Below, one piece after another: positions 1-9,172 of a stretch of 64,000 nt of DNA. Origin of the DNA: Holdemania massiliensis AP2 (GTDB lineage: Bacteria > Bacillota_I > Bacilli_A > Erysipelotrichales > Erysipelotrichaceae). The stretch lies in NCBI RefSeq assembly GCF_000327285.1, contig NZ_HE998568.1, positions 748,323 to 812,322 on the forward strand, in the 5' to 3' direction. Under the pieces are notes generated by a model. It was not told where the DNA came from. It saw only the letters and a list, made by a program, of their open reading frames with translations, and ran no database searches. Position 1 is the stretch's first letter; each line of letters opens with the position of its first letter. Position numbers and translations under genes: made by a program.

Positions 1-1367
1 TAATGATCCGCAAGGGTGATGTCCTCCCCCGAACGCAGGATCGAACACATCCGTGCATGCGCGTATTGGGCATAATAGACCGGGTTTTCGTTAGTCTGCT
101 TCTTCGCCATGTCGATATCAAAATCCATGTGCGTATCCGCAGCGCGGGAAACGAAGAAATACCGAACGGCATCGACGCCCGCTTCCTCAACCAGATCCTT
201 TAAAGCAACCGCTTTGCCGGTCCGCTTGGACATCTTAAACTCTTCACCGTCTTTGACCATCCGGGCCATCTGGATGATATCCACTTCCAAATCGTCCTTG
301 TTTTTGCCCAGCGACTGCACCGCTGCTTTTAAGCGGGCGATGTAGCCGTGATGATCTGCTCCGAAGAAATCGATCAGCTTATCATAGCCACGATCAAACT
401 TATCAACATGGTATGCGATATCCGGTGTCAGATACGTATAGCTGCCGTCGCTTTTGACAAGCACACGGTCTTTATCATCACCGAAATCGGTTGTTCTTAA
501 CCACAGAGCGCCTTCGCTTTCATACGTCATGCCCTGCGCTTTTAACGTAGTCAGTGCTTTGTCCACCATGCCGCGGTCATAAATGCTCTGTTCACTGGTC
601 CAGACATCAAATTCAACGCCGAAGGCCGCCAGATCGGCTTTCAGCTTCGCTAACTCGGCCTGCAGTCCTTGTTGGCGGAAGAAGGAATAAGTTTCTGCTT
701 TATCCTTATGCGCCAGCTCTTCGCCGTATTCCTGTTTCAGATCCTGAGCGATTTTAATTAAATCCGGGCCGTGATAGCCATCTTCCGGCACCTCGGCTTC
801 AACGCCGCACGCCTGCAGATAACGCGCCTGCAGCGACAGCGCCATATTGCGGATCTGGTTGCCGGCATCGTTGACATAGTATTCCCGCGTGACATCATAG
901 CCCGCGAATTTCATCAGCCGCGTAACGGAATCGCCCATGGCCGCCCCCCGGGCATGACCCGGATGCAGATCACCCGTCGGATTGGCTGAAACGTATTCCA
1001 CGTCCACCTTTAATCCTTGGCCGGCGTCCGAACGGCCGTAGTTTTCATTTTCCTGCAGTACGACGCCGATCACGGAAGCCAGACTTGCGCTCTCCATGAA
1101 GAAGTTGATAAATCCCGGGCCTGCGATTTCACATTTGGCGATCGAGCCCTGCTTCAAATCCAAATGGTCGATCAGCTGCTGCGCAATCATCCGCGGATTC
1201 TGATGAAGCTGCTTGGTCAGCCGCATCGCTGTGTTGGTTGAATAATCGCCGTGGATCTTTTCTTTTGGAATTTCAATGACGACGTCATCATTTTTTAAAT
1301 CGAAATCAAACGCCTGTTTTACAGCATTCATGATGCAGTTTTTGAGATTCGTTTCAATTTGATTCAC
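1..1367 (-). CDS. argS: Arginyl-tRNA synthetase, 3' end cut by window edge
   Basis: Charges tRNA-Arg with arginine in the cytoplasm. The visible 455 codons contain the family signature VSANPTG followed by a HIGH-type motif (HPGHARG) about residues 115-130, and a KMSKR motif followed by TGKAV near residue 375. Usual length is about 550-570 residues, so the C-terminal anticodon-binding part lies outside the window. The start is the GTG at 1367, preceded by AGGAGG at good spacing; an in-frame ATG at 1331 has no such site. The GTG overlaps the TGA of the upstream DUF1934 gene (GTGA), so the two are translationally coupled, as in other Firmicutes where a ywiB-like gene precedes argS. Confidence 0.96.
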   Translation of the reverse strand, partial: MNQIETNLKNCIMNAVKQAFDFDLKNDDVVIEIPKEKIHGDYSTNTAMRLTKQLHQNPRMIAQQLIDHLDLKQGSIAKCEIAGPGFINFFMESASLASVIGVVLQENENYGRSDAGQGLKVDVEYVSANPTGDLHPGHARGAAMGDSVTRLMKFAGYDVTREYYVNDAGNQIRNMALSLQARYLQACGVEAEVPEDGYHGPDLIKIAQDLKQEYGEELAHKDKAETYSFFRQQGLQAELAKLKADLAAFGVEFDVWTSEQSIYDRGMVDKALTTLKAQGMTYESEGALWLRTTDFGDDKDRVLVKSDGSYTYLTPDIAYHVDKFDRGYDKLIDFFGADHHGYIARLKAAVQSLGKNKDDLEVDIIQMARMVKDGEEFKMSKRTGKAVALKDLVEEAGVDAVRYFFVSRAADTHMDFDIDMAKKQTNENPVYYAQYAHARMCSILRSGEDITLADH

Positions 1368-1759
1368 GCTTCTGCCTCCTTAAAAAACCATTCAATCTGA
1401 AAACGGTCAGACGGCTGTCCGGCTTCGCCGATTTCATAGGCGACGCGCCAACAGTCGTCATTCTGTTCCAGTAGAGTCGTAAGATTGCCGATTTCAAAAA
1501 CCCCGAATTCTGTCTGAATGCGGGATACAGATCGCTGGTGAAGGACTAATAACATCGTCGTTGCCGTTTCACCCTGGCGTTGGATCGTTATGCTTGTGCT
1601 GTGTATTTCAACCCGGACCGGACACCCGGCAGAACCGCCTTCCGTATAGAACAGCTGATTCCCGCCGACGATCTCCCCGATCCCCTCACTCAGGCATTCC
1701 TTCTGCCCGGTATTGAGATCTGTGCGGATAACGCGAACTCGTTTTGCTTTTGAAATCAT
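1364..1759 (-). CDS. DUF1934 (YwiB-like) protein
   Basis: Small 131-residue cytoplasmic protein resembling the DUF1934/YwiB beta-barrel family, whose function is not established. Sequence features are beta-rich with alternating hydrophobics and a conserved-looking middle segment (FYTEGG, TITIQRQGE). The start is placed at the ATG at 1759 behind AGGAAAAAG; the frame stays open to 1855 but that stretch covers the promoter. It is directly upstream of argS with a 4-nt GTGA overlap, the same order as ywiB-argS in Bacillus, which supports the assignment. Confidence 0.8.
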   Translation of the reverse strand: MISKAKRVRVIRTDLNTGQKECLSEGIGEIVGGNQLFYTEGGSAGCPVRVEIHSTSITIQRQGETATTMLLVLHQRSVSRIQTEFGVFEIGNLTTLLEQNDDCWRVAYEIGEAGQPSDRFQIEWFFKEAEA

Positions 1760-1784
1760 GTTTCTTTTTCCTTTATTCCCTATG

Positions 1785-1812
1785 ATTATAACGGTTGTCG
1801 AATAGTTGTCAA
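1785..1812 (-). promoter_or_regulatory. Promoter of the DUF1934-argS operon
   Basis: On the minus strand there is a perfect -35 (TTGACA, 1807-1812) and a perfect -10 (TATAAT, 1785-1790) with a 16-bp spacer, placed 26 bp before the ATG at 1759. It reads as a strong housekeeping sigma-A promoter. Confidence 0.85.
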
Positions 1813-1878
1813 TAGTCAATTTCAATAAGTTTAAAATTCTTTCTACAGGCCACAATAATCTTACTGAGGTGAGAAGCG

Positions 1879-3765
1879 ATGAAAAAACTGATCACAGCCG
1901 GATGCGTGCTGACACTGTGCGGATTACTGGCTCTTTTGGGCTTTTACGGCTATGCCTACTTATCCTATGTTCCGCTGCTGGGACAGGACAGCCGAATCCG
2001 TCTATATAATAACCAAGGCGGTTTAATTTATGAATCAACCTATCAGAAAAACAGCGAATGGATAAATTTGGAGGATGTTCCGCAGACAATGATCGATGCC
2101 GTCATCTCAATTGAAGACCGCAGGTTTTATCAACATTACGGTCTGGATCCGATCCGGATTGCCAAGGCGGTCATGGTCAATGCTGAAAACGGCGATATTG
2201 TTGAAGGCGGATCGACGATTACCCAGCAGCTGGCCCGCAACTTATTTCTGACACTGGATCAGACCTGGTCGAGGAAATTTCAGGAAGCCGTCTACGCGGC
2301 CAAACTGGAAATGCATTTTTCCAAAGATCAGATTTTGGAAACCTATCTTAACACAATCTACTACGGCCATGGAATTTACGGCGTTCAGAAGGCCGCGGCC
2401 TTTTTCTTCGGCAAGGAGCTGGAGGACTGCACGCTGGGGGAAATGGCGATGCTCGCCGGCATTCCCAACGGTCCGTCGTTATTTTCGCCGTTTATTTCCA
2501 TGGAGAATGCCCGCAGACGGCAGGCGGTCGTGCTGCAGGCGATGGCCGATAATGAAAAACTTTCTCAAAGTGAAGCCGACCTGGCTAAATCTGAACCAGT
2601 GCTGTTAGCGGACTTTTCAAGTCAGAAAATCATGGGCTCCAGCGGGTATTATAAAGACGCCGTCTTGGCTCAGCTGAAAGAAATGGGCTTTCTCGATCAG
2701 GAAACTCTGGAAAAAGGACTGAACGTCTACACCTATCTGGATCCGCAGATGCAGACAATTCTGCAGGACGCGGTCGATGATCACATGCCCGATACCGATC
2801 AGCAGATCGCTGGCTTGATTCTCGAGCCGTTCACCTTCAACGTGCTGGCGATGGTCGGCGGACGCGACTATACAACCTCCCAATACAACCGCGCCTTATA
2901 TTCTACCCGTCAGGTCGGCTCGACATTGAAGCCGCTGCTTTACTACATCGCTCTGCAGCAGGGCTTGTCGCCTTCCTCGACGTTTCTGTCCACCGCCACG
3001 CAGTTTCAGATTTCTCAAAGCGTGTTCTATTCTCCAACCAATTACCGCAACGTCTATCCGGAGAAGGAAATTTCCATGATCAACGCGATCGGCGTCTCCG
3101 ATAATATTTACGCCGTCAAAACTCATCTGTTTTTGGGAATGGATTTGTTGGCGGACGGGTTGAAGGCTTTTGGCATTGAATCGGAAGAAGCCACCGCGGC
3201 GATGGCCTTGGGCGCCACGCACTTTCCGTTAATTGATCTGGCCAAGATTTACAACACCTTTGCCTCCGAAGGTCTTGTCGATGAACCGTCGATGATTCGT
3301 CTGGTCACCGACAATGCCGGCAACATCCTCTACCAGCGACATGAAAATCCAAAACAGCTGCTGCACCGGGATGAAACGCTGATGCTTTCACAGCTGCTGA
3401 GAGCCCCGTTTGACATCAAAAATCTTCAGGTCATGTCGCCTTCTTTGCTGGGGTATGAGCCTTATACAACGACCGCCGCCAAATCCGGATCGAGTGACTG
3501 GGACAGCCTGATCGCCGGCTATAATCCGCAAATGACCGTCGTTTTGTGGAGCGGTTATGACGAGAATGAACGGCTGGAAACCAACGAAGAACGGAGGGTA
3601 CCGAAATTAATCTGGAAACAGATCTTCAATACCGTCTATCCCCAAGATTCCCCCGGTCCCTGGTATACGCTGAGTCCGCAGCTGGAAGAGCGGCGCGTCG
3701 ATCCGATCAGCGGTCAGCCCAATCCAGCCGGCTCACTTTACTGGTTCCGCCGCACGGATCCATGA
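1879..3765 (+). CDS. Class A penicillin-binding protein (transglycosylase/transpeptidase)
   Basis: Bifunctional peptidoglycan synthase of the PBP1a type, anchored in the membrane and active outside it. One N-terminal membrane segment (about residues 5-33) is followed by a GT51 glycosyltransferase domain with catalytic EDRRFYQH at 79-86 and EGGSTITQQLARN at 109-121. The transpeptidase domain carries Ser348 in STLK (348-351), SDN at 407-409 and KSG at 535-537, so both active sites look intact. At 628 residues it is at the short end for class A PBPs, with no C-terminal extension. The start follows GAGGTGA at 1867-1873. It is divergent from DUF1934-argS. Confidence 0.95.
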   Translation: MKKLITAGCVLTLCGLLALLGFYGYAYLSYVPLLGQDSRIRLYNNQGGLIYESTYQKNSEWINLEDVPQTMIDAVISIEDRRFYQHYGLDPIRIAKAVMVNAENGDIVEGGSTITQQLARNLFLTLDQTWSRKFQEAVYAAKLEMHFSKDQILETYLNTIYYGHGIYGVQKAAAFFFGKELEDCTLGEMAMLAGIPNGPSLFSPFISMENARRRQAVVLQAMADNEKLSQSEADLAKSEPVLLADFSSQKIMGSSGYYKDAVLAQLKEMGFLDQETLEKGLNVYTYLDPQMQTILQDAVDDHMPDTDQQIAGLILEPFTFNVLAMVGGRDYTTSQYNRALYSTRQVGSTLKPLLYYIALQQGLSPSSTFLSTATQFQISQSVFYSPTNYRNVYPEKEISMINAIGVSDNIYAVKTHLFLGMDLLADGLKAFGIESEEATAAMALGATHFPLIDLAKIYNTFASEGLVDEPSMIRLVTDNAGNILYQRHENPKQLLHRDETLMLSQLLRAPFDIKNLQVMSPSLLGYEPYTTTAAKSGSSDWDSLIAGYNPQMTVVLWSGYDENERLETNEERRVPKLIWKQIFNTVYPQDSPGPWYTLSPQLEERRVDPISGQPNPAGSLYWFRRTDP

Positions 3766-3853
3766 ATCCTGCGAAGCATTGAAAGAAAAAAGGACGGCAG
3801 CCAGCCGAACCTTTCCGATGGTTTTCCCATAGTCTAAAACAGGAGGTATCGTG

Positions 3854-4018
3854 ATGAACCGTGGATGTTTAATCACTCTGGCCGCGATGGTAACGGGCTT
3901 GGGCGTGTTGACGGCACAGCTCTGGCCAGCCCTTCTCTGGGCTCACTCCAGTGCCGGACTAGCCTGTTTAACCTGCCAGATGGCCTTGATCGCCTTTCTG
4001 CTTTATCGGCATGAATAA
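3854..4018 (+). CDS. Small membrane protein, 54 aa
   Basis: Short frame with an excellent AGGAGG (3841-3846) 7 bp before its ATG. The product has two hydrophobic stretches (about residues 5-28 and 33-51) separated by a short polar turn, so it is probably a two-helix membrane protein, with a basic tail ending in YRHE. It follows the PBP gene by 88 bp on the same strand with no clear terminator between, and its last 51 bp overlap the 3' end of the convergent gene at 3968. I do not recognise a family; it may be a small PBP-linked membrane peptide or a chance frame. Confidence 0.5.
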   Translation: MNRGCLITLAAMVTGLGVLTAQLWPALLWAHSSAGLACLTCQMALIAFLLYRHE

Positions 4019-4777
4019 GCGCCGCTGCCATTGAGCCCACACCGTTACCGGTTCAGGCTGCAGCGTGATCCCCATTTCCATCAGCTTTTTTACCAGCTGC
4101 ATGCGCAGATACTGCGGATCGGCGGAATAGGCGGAAGACAGACTTGCGGTGATCCATGCCTGATTTTGAATACAGACAAACCGCAGACCCCCGGCATCAA
4201 TCTTAGGACCCAGCTTTTCGGCCAGCTGATGCCAATGATGAATTTGGGCAATGGCTTTTCCCCGTCGGACAACATCCTTTTCCTGAACCGTCATGATCTG
4301 ACTTTCCAGGCGCTGGATCAATGTCTGTGGATCAATCTGGCACTTCATTATGCCCACCCCTGGATTTTCTTTGACCCATTCGATCCGGCATGCGCCCTCC
4401 CTGCATCGGCCGGACTTTTTTATATTCCCCAGCGAGCGGATTTCCCATGGCTGATCCTCCGGTGCAGCCAGCGGCAGCGCAAGCAGACAGGGCTGACTTC
4501 CAATTAAACCGCTTTGACAGCCCCACCGCCACATCAGGCAGTTGAAAAAGCGCAGACTTCGCTGCAGTGTGAGGGGACTTTCATCCAGAATTCCGCCCAG
4601 AATCATCTGTTTCCCTGATTTGCAAACAACGCCGATCACTTCCTGCCCTTCGATCTGCGCCTTGAAGCAGCGGCGGAACTGAACGGGAAAAGCCGGATCT
4701 AAAAACCGCGGATCCCGCAGCCGGCCGTCAGCCGCCCTTTGGCTATATTCCTTTTCTGTCAGCCATTCCCATCGCAT
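3968..4777 (-). CDS. Hypothetical protein, 269 aa
   Basis: Cytoplasmic, no membrane segment or signal peptide. The product is Trp- and Gln-rich (for example MRWEWL at the start and VTVWAQWQRRLF near the end), and I recognise no catalytic motif or family. The start is placed at the ATG at 4777 behind AAGGGGGC; a TTG at 4807 would add ten residues. The 3' end overlaps the small convergent ORF at 3854-4018. It stands alone between the HD gene terminator and that ORF, so context says little about its role. Confidence 0.7.
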   Translation of the reverse strand: MRWEWLTEKEYSQRAADGRLRDPRFLDPAFPVQFRRCFKAQIEGQEVIGVVCKSGKQMILGGILDESPLTLQRSLRFFNCLMWRWGCQSGLIGSQPCLLALPLAAPEDQPWEIRSLGNIKKSGRCREGACRIEWVKENPGVGIMKCQIDPQTLIQRLESQIMTVQEKDVVRRGKAIAQIHHWHQLAEKLGPKIDAGGLRFVCIQNQAWITASLSSAYSADPQYLRMQLVKKLMEMGITLQPEPVTVWAQWQRRLFMPIKQKGDQGHLAG

Positions 4778-4834
4778 AGCCAACGCCCCCTTTTTCACTT
4801 CTGTCAATTTAATTAGACATTTTATGACAGCGAA

Positions 4835-4885
4835 AAAGCGAAAGAAAAAGCCCTGATTTCCAAGAATTTTGGAGTTTTCAGGGCT
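4835..4885 (-). terminator. Intrinsic terminator of the HD-domain gene
   Basis: Inverted repeat AGCCCTGA (4849-4856) / TCAGGGCT (4878-4885), with an inner TCCAA/TTGGA stem. Read on the minus strand it is followed by a T-rich tract (TTTTTCTTTCGCTTTTT). It lies about 130 bp beyond the stop of the gene ending at 5014. Confidence 0.8.
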
Positions 4886-4948
4886 GTCAGGGAAAGTCTA
4901 CTTTTTGCGGTTTGTGCAAAATAAGCGATCACTTTGACGAACAGCTGT

Positions 4949-4957
4949 ATTATATCA
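4949..4957 (-). promoter_or_regulatory. Extended -10 promoter of the 269-aa gene
   Basis: Minus strand reads TGATATAAT, an extended -10 element (perfect TATAAT at 4949-4954). A TTGACC lies upstream but at about 22 bp, too far for a standard -35, so the call rests on the extended -10. The distance to the ATG at 4777 is long (about 170 bp) and includes the HD-gene terminator hairpin. Confidence 0.4.
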
Positions 4958-5013
4958 TCTTTTCCATTTTTTGGATGGTCAACGTTTGATTTTCATCGTT
5001 TTGCCCGATCCTT

Positions 5014-6240
5014 TTACAAATTCACCATTTCACGGGGATAATACATCCGCAGATCATTCTTGGATTCGCCATGAACCAACGCCGCAGCGATGACCGAAGC
5101 CTCGGAGAGTTCACGGATGCTTCCATCCTCCATCAACACCCAGACCATTGAATTTTCATTCCCCTGATAGGGTTGATAAGGCCGCTGCCGAACTTCATCC
5201 ACCGTCAAATAATAAGCGGGATCCCAACCCTTTTCGATCAGGCGCTCACGCATCGCTTCCAACTGCTTTTCCGAATGGATTTCACATGATTGAAACAGAT
5301 CGCGGTCCAATAAACGCCGGGCTAAATCCGAAGCTATCGGATCTGCACATTGGCGCAAAAGTGTAAAGCCATAGTTGCAGGCGGATTCGTCCATCAGAAA
5401 ATGGTCCTGCGGACTGACGCTTTTTCCTTCCAGAAACGCATTGAAGATCGGAATCTGTTCCAGAATCGGACTGTGCTGCTGGCGCAGCTGCTTTAACCGT
5501 GCAAACGTCAGGGCGAGCATCGACTCAAAGCTGCGCGATACCGGATGAAAATAAACCTGCCAGTACATGTGATAGCGGGCCATAATGTAGTCTTCTACCG
5601 AATGCATTCCGCTTTCCTTCACGACCATTTTATGATCGCGGACCCGAATCGTCCGCAGGATGCGCTCCAGATCAAATTCACCATACTTTGTCCCTGTGAA
5701 ATAAGCATCCCTTAACAGATAGTCCATGCGGTCCGCATCCAGCTGGCCGCTGATCATCTGCACCAGAATCTTATTGGGATGGGTATGATCAATGACTGCC
5801 GCTACGCTTTCCGGCAGTGATGGGCAGCAGCGGACTAACGCCCGATGCACTTCGGTATCCTCCAGAATGATCCGGCGCGTCATCTCTTCGTGCTTCGCGG
5901 TCGTGACTGATTCAAACGCATGCGAAAACGGGCCATGTCCCAGATCGTGAAGCAGACCGGCCACCATCACCGTGATTTTTTCCTCCTCGCTCAGCGTTTG
6001 GCGCAGATCGCGAATTTCTTCCACCATCCGCCGGGCAATTTCATACACGCCTAACGAGTGTGCAAAGCGGGAATGTTCTGCCGTATGATAGACCTGAAAA
6101 GCTCCGCCCAGCTGCCGGATCCGTTTTAAGCGCTGAACCTCTCGGCTGTTGATGCAGTCCCAGATTACCTGCAGATCGACGTGAATATAGCCATGAATTG
6201 GATCGCGAAGCACTTTGACTTCGCTGAGTTTTTCAAACAT
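5014..6240 (-). CDS. HD-domain phosphohydrolase (YwfO/dNTPase-like)
   Basis: Metal-dependent phosphohydrolase of the HD superfamily. Relatives of this size include B. subtilis YwfO and deoxynucleoside triphosphohydrolases; the substrate here is not provable from sequence. Metal-site residues are visible as EHSRFAHS (His56, His61), LLHDLGH (His98-Asp99, His102) and a later Asp in QLDADRMDYLLRDA. 408 residues from the ATG at 6240, which has AGGTGG 5 bp upstream; a GTG at 6249 is a possible alternative. It is divergent from proC and ends in a clear terminator, so it is probably monocistronic. Confidence 0.88.
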   Translation of the reverse strand: MFEKLSEVKVLRDPIHGYIHVDLQVIWDCINSREVQRLKRIRQLGGAFQVYHTAEHSRFAHSLGVYEIARRMVEEIRDLRQTLSEEEKITVMVAGLLHDLGHGPFSHAFESVTTAKHEEMTRRIILEDTEVHRALVRCCPSLPESVAAVIDHTHPNKILVQMISGQLDADRMDYLLRDAYFTGTKYGEFDLERILRTIRVRDHKMVVKESGMHSVEDYIMARYHMYWQVYFHPVSRSFESMLALTFARLKQLRQQHSPILEQIPIFNAFLEGKSVSPQDHFLMDESACNYGFTLLRQCADPIASDLARRLLDRDLFQSCEIHSEKQLEAMRERLIEKGWDPAYYLTVDEVRQRPYQPYQGNENSMVWVLMEDGSIRELSEASVIAAALVHGESKNDLRMYYPREMVNL

Positions 6241-6266
6241 CGTTTCCACCTGGCCTTTCTGTCTTT

Positions 6267-6295
6267 ATTTTAAAGGTTTCGCCGATGAATTACAA
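6267..6295 (-). promoter_or_regulatory. Promoter of the HD-domain gene
   Basis: Minus-strand TTGTAA (6290-6295) and TAAAAT (6267-6272) with a 17-bp spacer, 27 bp upstream of the ATG at 6240. Confidence 0.7.
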
Positions 6296-6327
6296 TTCGC
6301 CTTGCTGTGGATTTCCCATCTTTGTTG

Positions 6328-6333
6328 TATAAT
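6328..6333 (+). promoter_or_regulatory. -10 element of proC promoter
   Basis: A perfect TATAAT lies 50 bp before the proC ATG in the divergent region. The best -35 candidate, TTGCTG at 6302-6307, is at 20 bp, longer than ideal, so only the -10 is well supported. Confidence 0.5.
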
Positions 6334-6382
6334 AAAGTTCTAATCGTCAGACTTTCACAATAGAAAGCAGGAGGAATTGACA

Positions 6383-7168
6383 ATGACAACAATTGGCTGG
6401 ATTGGTACCGGCAACATGGCATCGGCGATCATTCGCGGCATCACGCAGAAAACGCAGGACTACACGATGGCGGCATATTCGCCAAATTTAGCAAAAAAAA
6501 CGGATTTTCCCGCCCAGAAGCTCATTTCGGCAGCCGAGGTGGCGAAGACCAGCGACATCTTATTTTTAGCGGTCAAGCCGTATAAGATGACGGAAGTCCT
6601 TGAGGAGATTAAGGATGTGCTGAAGCCGGAAACGCTGGTGGTTTCGATTGCGGTTTCTCTGACCCTGGACTGGTATGCCCAGCGGTTAGGACAGGATGTA
6701 CCGATCGTGCGAACCTTGCCGAACACCTGCGCTGCGGTCGGCGAAGGCTTCACCGCACTCACCTTCAACGCAAAAGTAACAGAAGCACAGAAACAACAGG
6801 TGATTTCTTTATTTGCGATGACTGGGAAAACCGCTGTCATTGAAGAGGCTCAGATGAATGCGGTATCAGCGCTGACCGGCAGCACTCCGGCCTTAATTTA
6901 CATGGTGATTGAAGCCATGGCCGACGCTGCGGTTAAGCATGGAATACCCCGCGCACAAGCGTATGCGATGGCCGCCCAAGCCGTCAAAGGGGCAGGCGCG
7001 ATGGTGAGTGAAACGGGTCTTCATCCCGGTGTGTTAAAGGATCAGGTTTGTTCCCCTTCCGGCAGCACGATTGTCGGTGTGGAAAAAGCGGAAGCGCTGG
7101 GTTTGCGCTCAGCGATGCTGGAAGCGGTTGACGCGATCATTGCGAAAACAAATCAAATCAGCGGATAA
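6383..7168 (+). CDS. proC: Pyrroline-5-carboxylate reductase
   Basis: Catalyses the last step of proline synthesis, NAD(P)H-dependent reduction of 1-pyrroline-5-carboxylate, in the cytoplasm. The Rossmann motif GTGNMA is at residues 8-13. The dimerisation/active-site region holds ALTGSTPALIY and the family signature HPGVLKDQVCSPSGSTI near residue 215. The 261-residue length is typical. The ATG at 6383 follows AGGAGG at 8 bp; a TTG two codons earlier is less likely. It is followed by a strong terminator and appears to be a single-gene unit. Confidence 0.96.
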   Translation: MTTIGWIGTGNMASAIIRGITQKTQDYTMAAYSPNLAKKTDFPAQKLISAAEVAKTSDILFLAVKPYKMTEVLEEIKDVLKPETLVVSIAVSLTLDWYAQRLGQDVPIVRTLPNTCAAVGEGFTALTFNAKVTEAQKQQVISLFAMTGKTAVIEEAQMNAVSALTGSTPALIYMVIEAMADAAVKHGIPRAQAYAMAAQAVKGAGAMVSETGLHPGVLKDQVCSPSGSTIVGVEKAEALGLRSAMLEAVDAIIAKTNQISG

Positions 7169-7198
7169 GGTTTCCTTGCGAATTAAAGTTTAGATGAT

Positions 7199-7242
7199 AA
7201 AGACGCTGTGAAAACCGGAAGATGGTTTTTCGCAGCGTCTTT
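7199..7242. terminator. Bidirectional intrinsic terminator
   Basis: Long stem AAAGACGCTG/CAGCGTCTTT with inner GAAAACC/GGTTTTTC, flanked by A-rich and T-rich sides. It ends proC and could also serve the convergent gene whose stop is at 7337. Confidence 0.85.
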
Positions 7243-7336
7243 ACTTATATCCATTGATCTAATCCTGAGCCTGTGCAATTTCAACGAGTCTTCAAGCTGG
7301 AGATGACCAAAACATCTTCTCTAAAATGAACCCGAT

Positions 7337-7873
7337 TCATTCTTTTTTTTCTTCATCAGAAGAAAATTGCTTTTCATCTCGGCGGGTGATTCGCATTGTT
7401 CCACAGACATATAAGGAATCGTATTCAAACTTAAAATCATAAAATAAAAGTTCCGCGTCATCATACACTCCCTTCATGAGCGTAATGGGAACCTCTGAAA
7501 TCATCATGGAATCCTCCTCGTGGATGTTCCCGCGAGTGATATACGGCAGCAGTTCATAGGAAGAAAAATACAGCATCATTTGCAAGCCAGCGTCTTGGTT
7601 GCCACCGTTATAATCTAAGCCTTGCCCGATCCACTTTCTTCGATCCCAAATATTTTGCTTGTAATATATATCCCTGACCTGAAACCAGCCTTCGCCCATC
7701 GTGTCGCGAAAAAACAAATTCACCGTTTTCCCATTGGGCGCCTCCGTTAATTCCTGACACTCATCACAGGCTTCACTTTTGAATTTAGGATATGCATTAT
7801 GGTAAATATCGTTCAGCTTCAAAGCGACCACCACTGCGAGTACAAGGCCGAGCAACTTGAAGACTCTTTTCAT
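7337..7873 (-). CDS. Hypothetical exported or anchored protein, 178 aa
   Basis: An N-terminal basic-hydrophobic segment (residues 4-21, MKRVFKLLGLVLAVVVALKL) acts as signal or membrane anchor; there is no lipobox cysteine. The remainder is soluble, with a CDEC pair near residue 36 and a charged C-terminal tail rich in Glu and Lys. I recognise no family. The start is put at the ATG at 7873 behind AGAAGG; a GTG at 7882 is possible. It shares the terminator at 7199-7242. Confidence 0.7.
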   Translation of the reverse strand: MKRVFKLLGLVLAVVVALKLNDIYHNAYPKFKSEACDECQELTEAPNGKTVNLFFRDTMGEGWFQVRDIYYKQNIWDRRKWIGQGLDYNGGNQDAGLQMMLYFSSYELLPYITRGNIHEEDSMMISEVPITLMKGVYDDAELLFYDFKFEYDSLYVCGTMRITRRDEKQFSSDEEKKE

Positions 7874-7975
7874 CCTTTTCACCTTCTTATAAACAAATAT
7901 TAAGTGTAAAATTTTCAGTGACGCTTTCGTTGTTTGGAGTGATTTCTGCTTAAGCTTTAGACTAAAGACAAGCTT

Positions 7976-9172
7976 TTATTTCAAAAGCCAGTCAAGAACA
8001 TTGATTTGCTTGATCCCATTGTGGGAAACAAAGGGAACAGGATCCATTGTCAGCAAATATTTTGGATTGTGATCTTTAATCGCATCCAGCGGTTCCAGTT
8101 CGCGCTTCAGTGTTTTTCCATCAGCATCATTGACGGTATAGGCTACTTGATAATATTCCTCGCCTTCTTCCCCAATGGCAATAAAATCCACCTCAACACT
8201 GCCAATTTTGCCGACATAGACCTCATAACCACGGCGCAGTAATTCTAAATAGACGATGTTTTCTAAAATATGCCCATCGTCCGCCTTTTTTCTTCCCAAA
8301 ACCGTGGTTCTAAGTCCCACATCAGCGGCATAATATTTATCCCCGGTTTTAAGATACTGTTTTCCTTTGATATCATATCGGCCTACACGATAGAAAATAA
8401 AACTATCAATCAAAGCTGTGCAGTAACGTTCGACCGTATGCACTGTAATTTTACGCCCCGCTGAGGTCATGGTATCTGCGATTTTTTTTGTAGTACACAA
8501 ATTCCCAATATTATCAAATAGGAAACGCACAACACTTTGAAGCATATTCACGTCAGAAATTTGATTACGGGCAACAATGTCCTTTAAAATAATCGAATCC
8601 ACAATTCCCTCCAGATACTGCCGAATATCTCTTTGATGATCTAACTGGAGAACATAGGGAAAAGAACTGTCTATCAGATATTGTTGATAAAGCCGATCAA
8701 TATTTCTGTCCGTAGGAAAAACCGAACAATACTCCTTAAAGGACAATGGCAACATTTTAATTTCAATATATCGTCCCGACAACAATGTCGCTAGTTCACC
8801 TGAAAGCAAAAACGCATTCGAGCCTGTAATATAAACATCACAATTCTTTTTTATATACAAGCTATCGACGGCTTTTTGAAAATCCTTGACCCTCTGAACT
8901 TCATCCAAAAAAATGTAGTTCATTTTATCCGGCACTATTTTGTCTTTTACTAACTGATAAAGTGCCTTATATTCTTCTATCTCAGCATAATCACCGTCTT
9001 CCAAATTGAATTTTATGATTTGTTGAGCGGAAACCCCATGATTCATCAAATATTCCTGATAAAGTTCGAATAATGTTGATTTCCCACACCTCCGGATTCC
9101 GGTGACTACTTTGATGACTTCTTTATCTTTCAACCGAATTAAATTATTTAAATACTGATCTCTGGAAATCAT
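7976..9172 (-). CDS. AAA ATPase of the DUF4143 family
   Basis: Predicted P-loop ATPase with a C-terminal DUF4143 domain; roles are poorly defined in the family. The Walker A is GIRRCGKST at residues 25-33 (the GxRRxGKS form typical here), and the Walker B is YIFLDEVQRV about residue 100. The C-terminal part (YAADVGLR, EVDFI) fits DUF4143, which contains a nuclease-like EVDF element. 398 residues from the ATG at 9172 behind GAGGTGG; an upstream ATG at 9196 has no ribosome site. Base composition is AT-richer than its neighbours, suggesting recent acquisition. The leader carries an 18-bp palindrome. Confidence 0.88.
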   Translation of the reverse strand: MISRDQYLNNLIRLKDKEVIKVVTGIRRCGKSTLFELYQEYLMNHGVSAQQIIKFNLEDGDYAEIEEYKALYQLVKDKIVPDKMNYIFLDEVQRVKDFQKAVDSLYIKKNCDVYITGSNAFLLSGELATLLSGRYIEIKMLPLSFKEYCSVFPTDRNIDRLYQQYLIDSSFPYVLQLDHQRDIRQYLEGIVDSIILKDIVARNQISDVNMLQSVVRFLFDNIGNLCTTKKIADTMTSAGRKITVHTVERYCTALIDSFIFYRVGRYDIKGKQYLKTGDKYYAADVGLRTTVLGRKKADDGHILENIVYLELLRRGYEVYVGKIGSVEVDFIAIGEEGEEYYQVAYTVNDADGKTLKRELEPLDAIKDHNPKYLLTMDPVPFVSHNGIKQINVLDWLLK

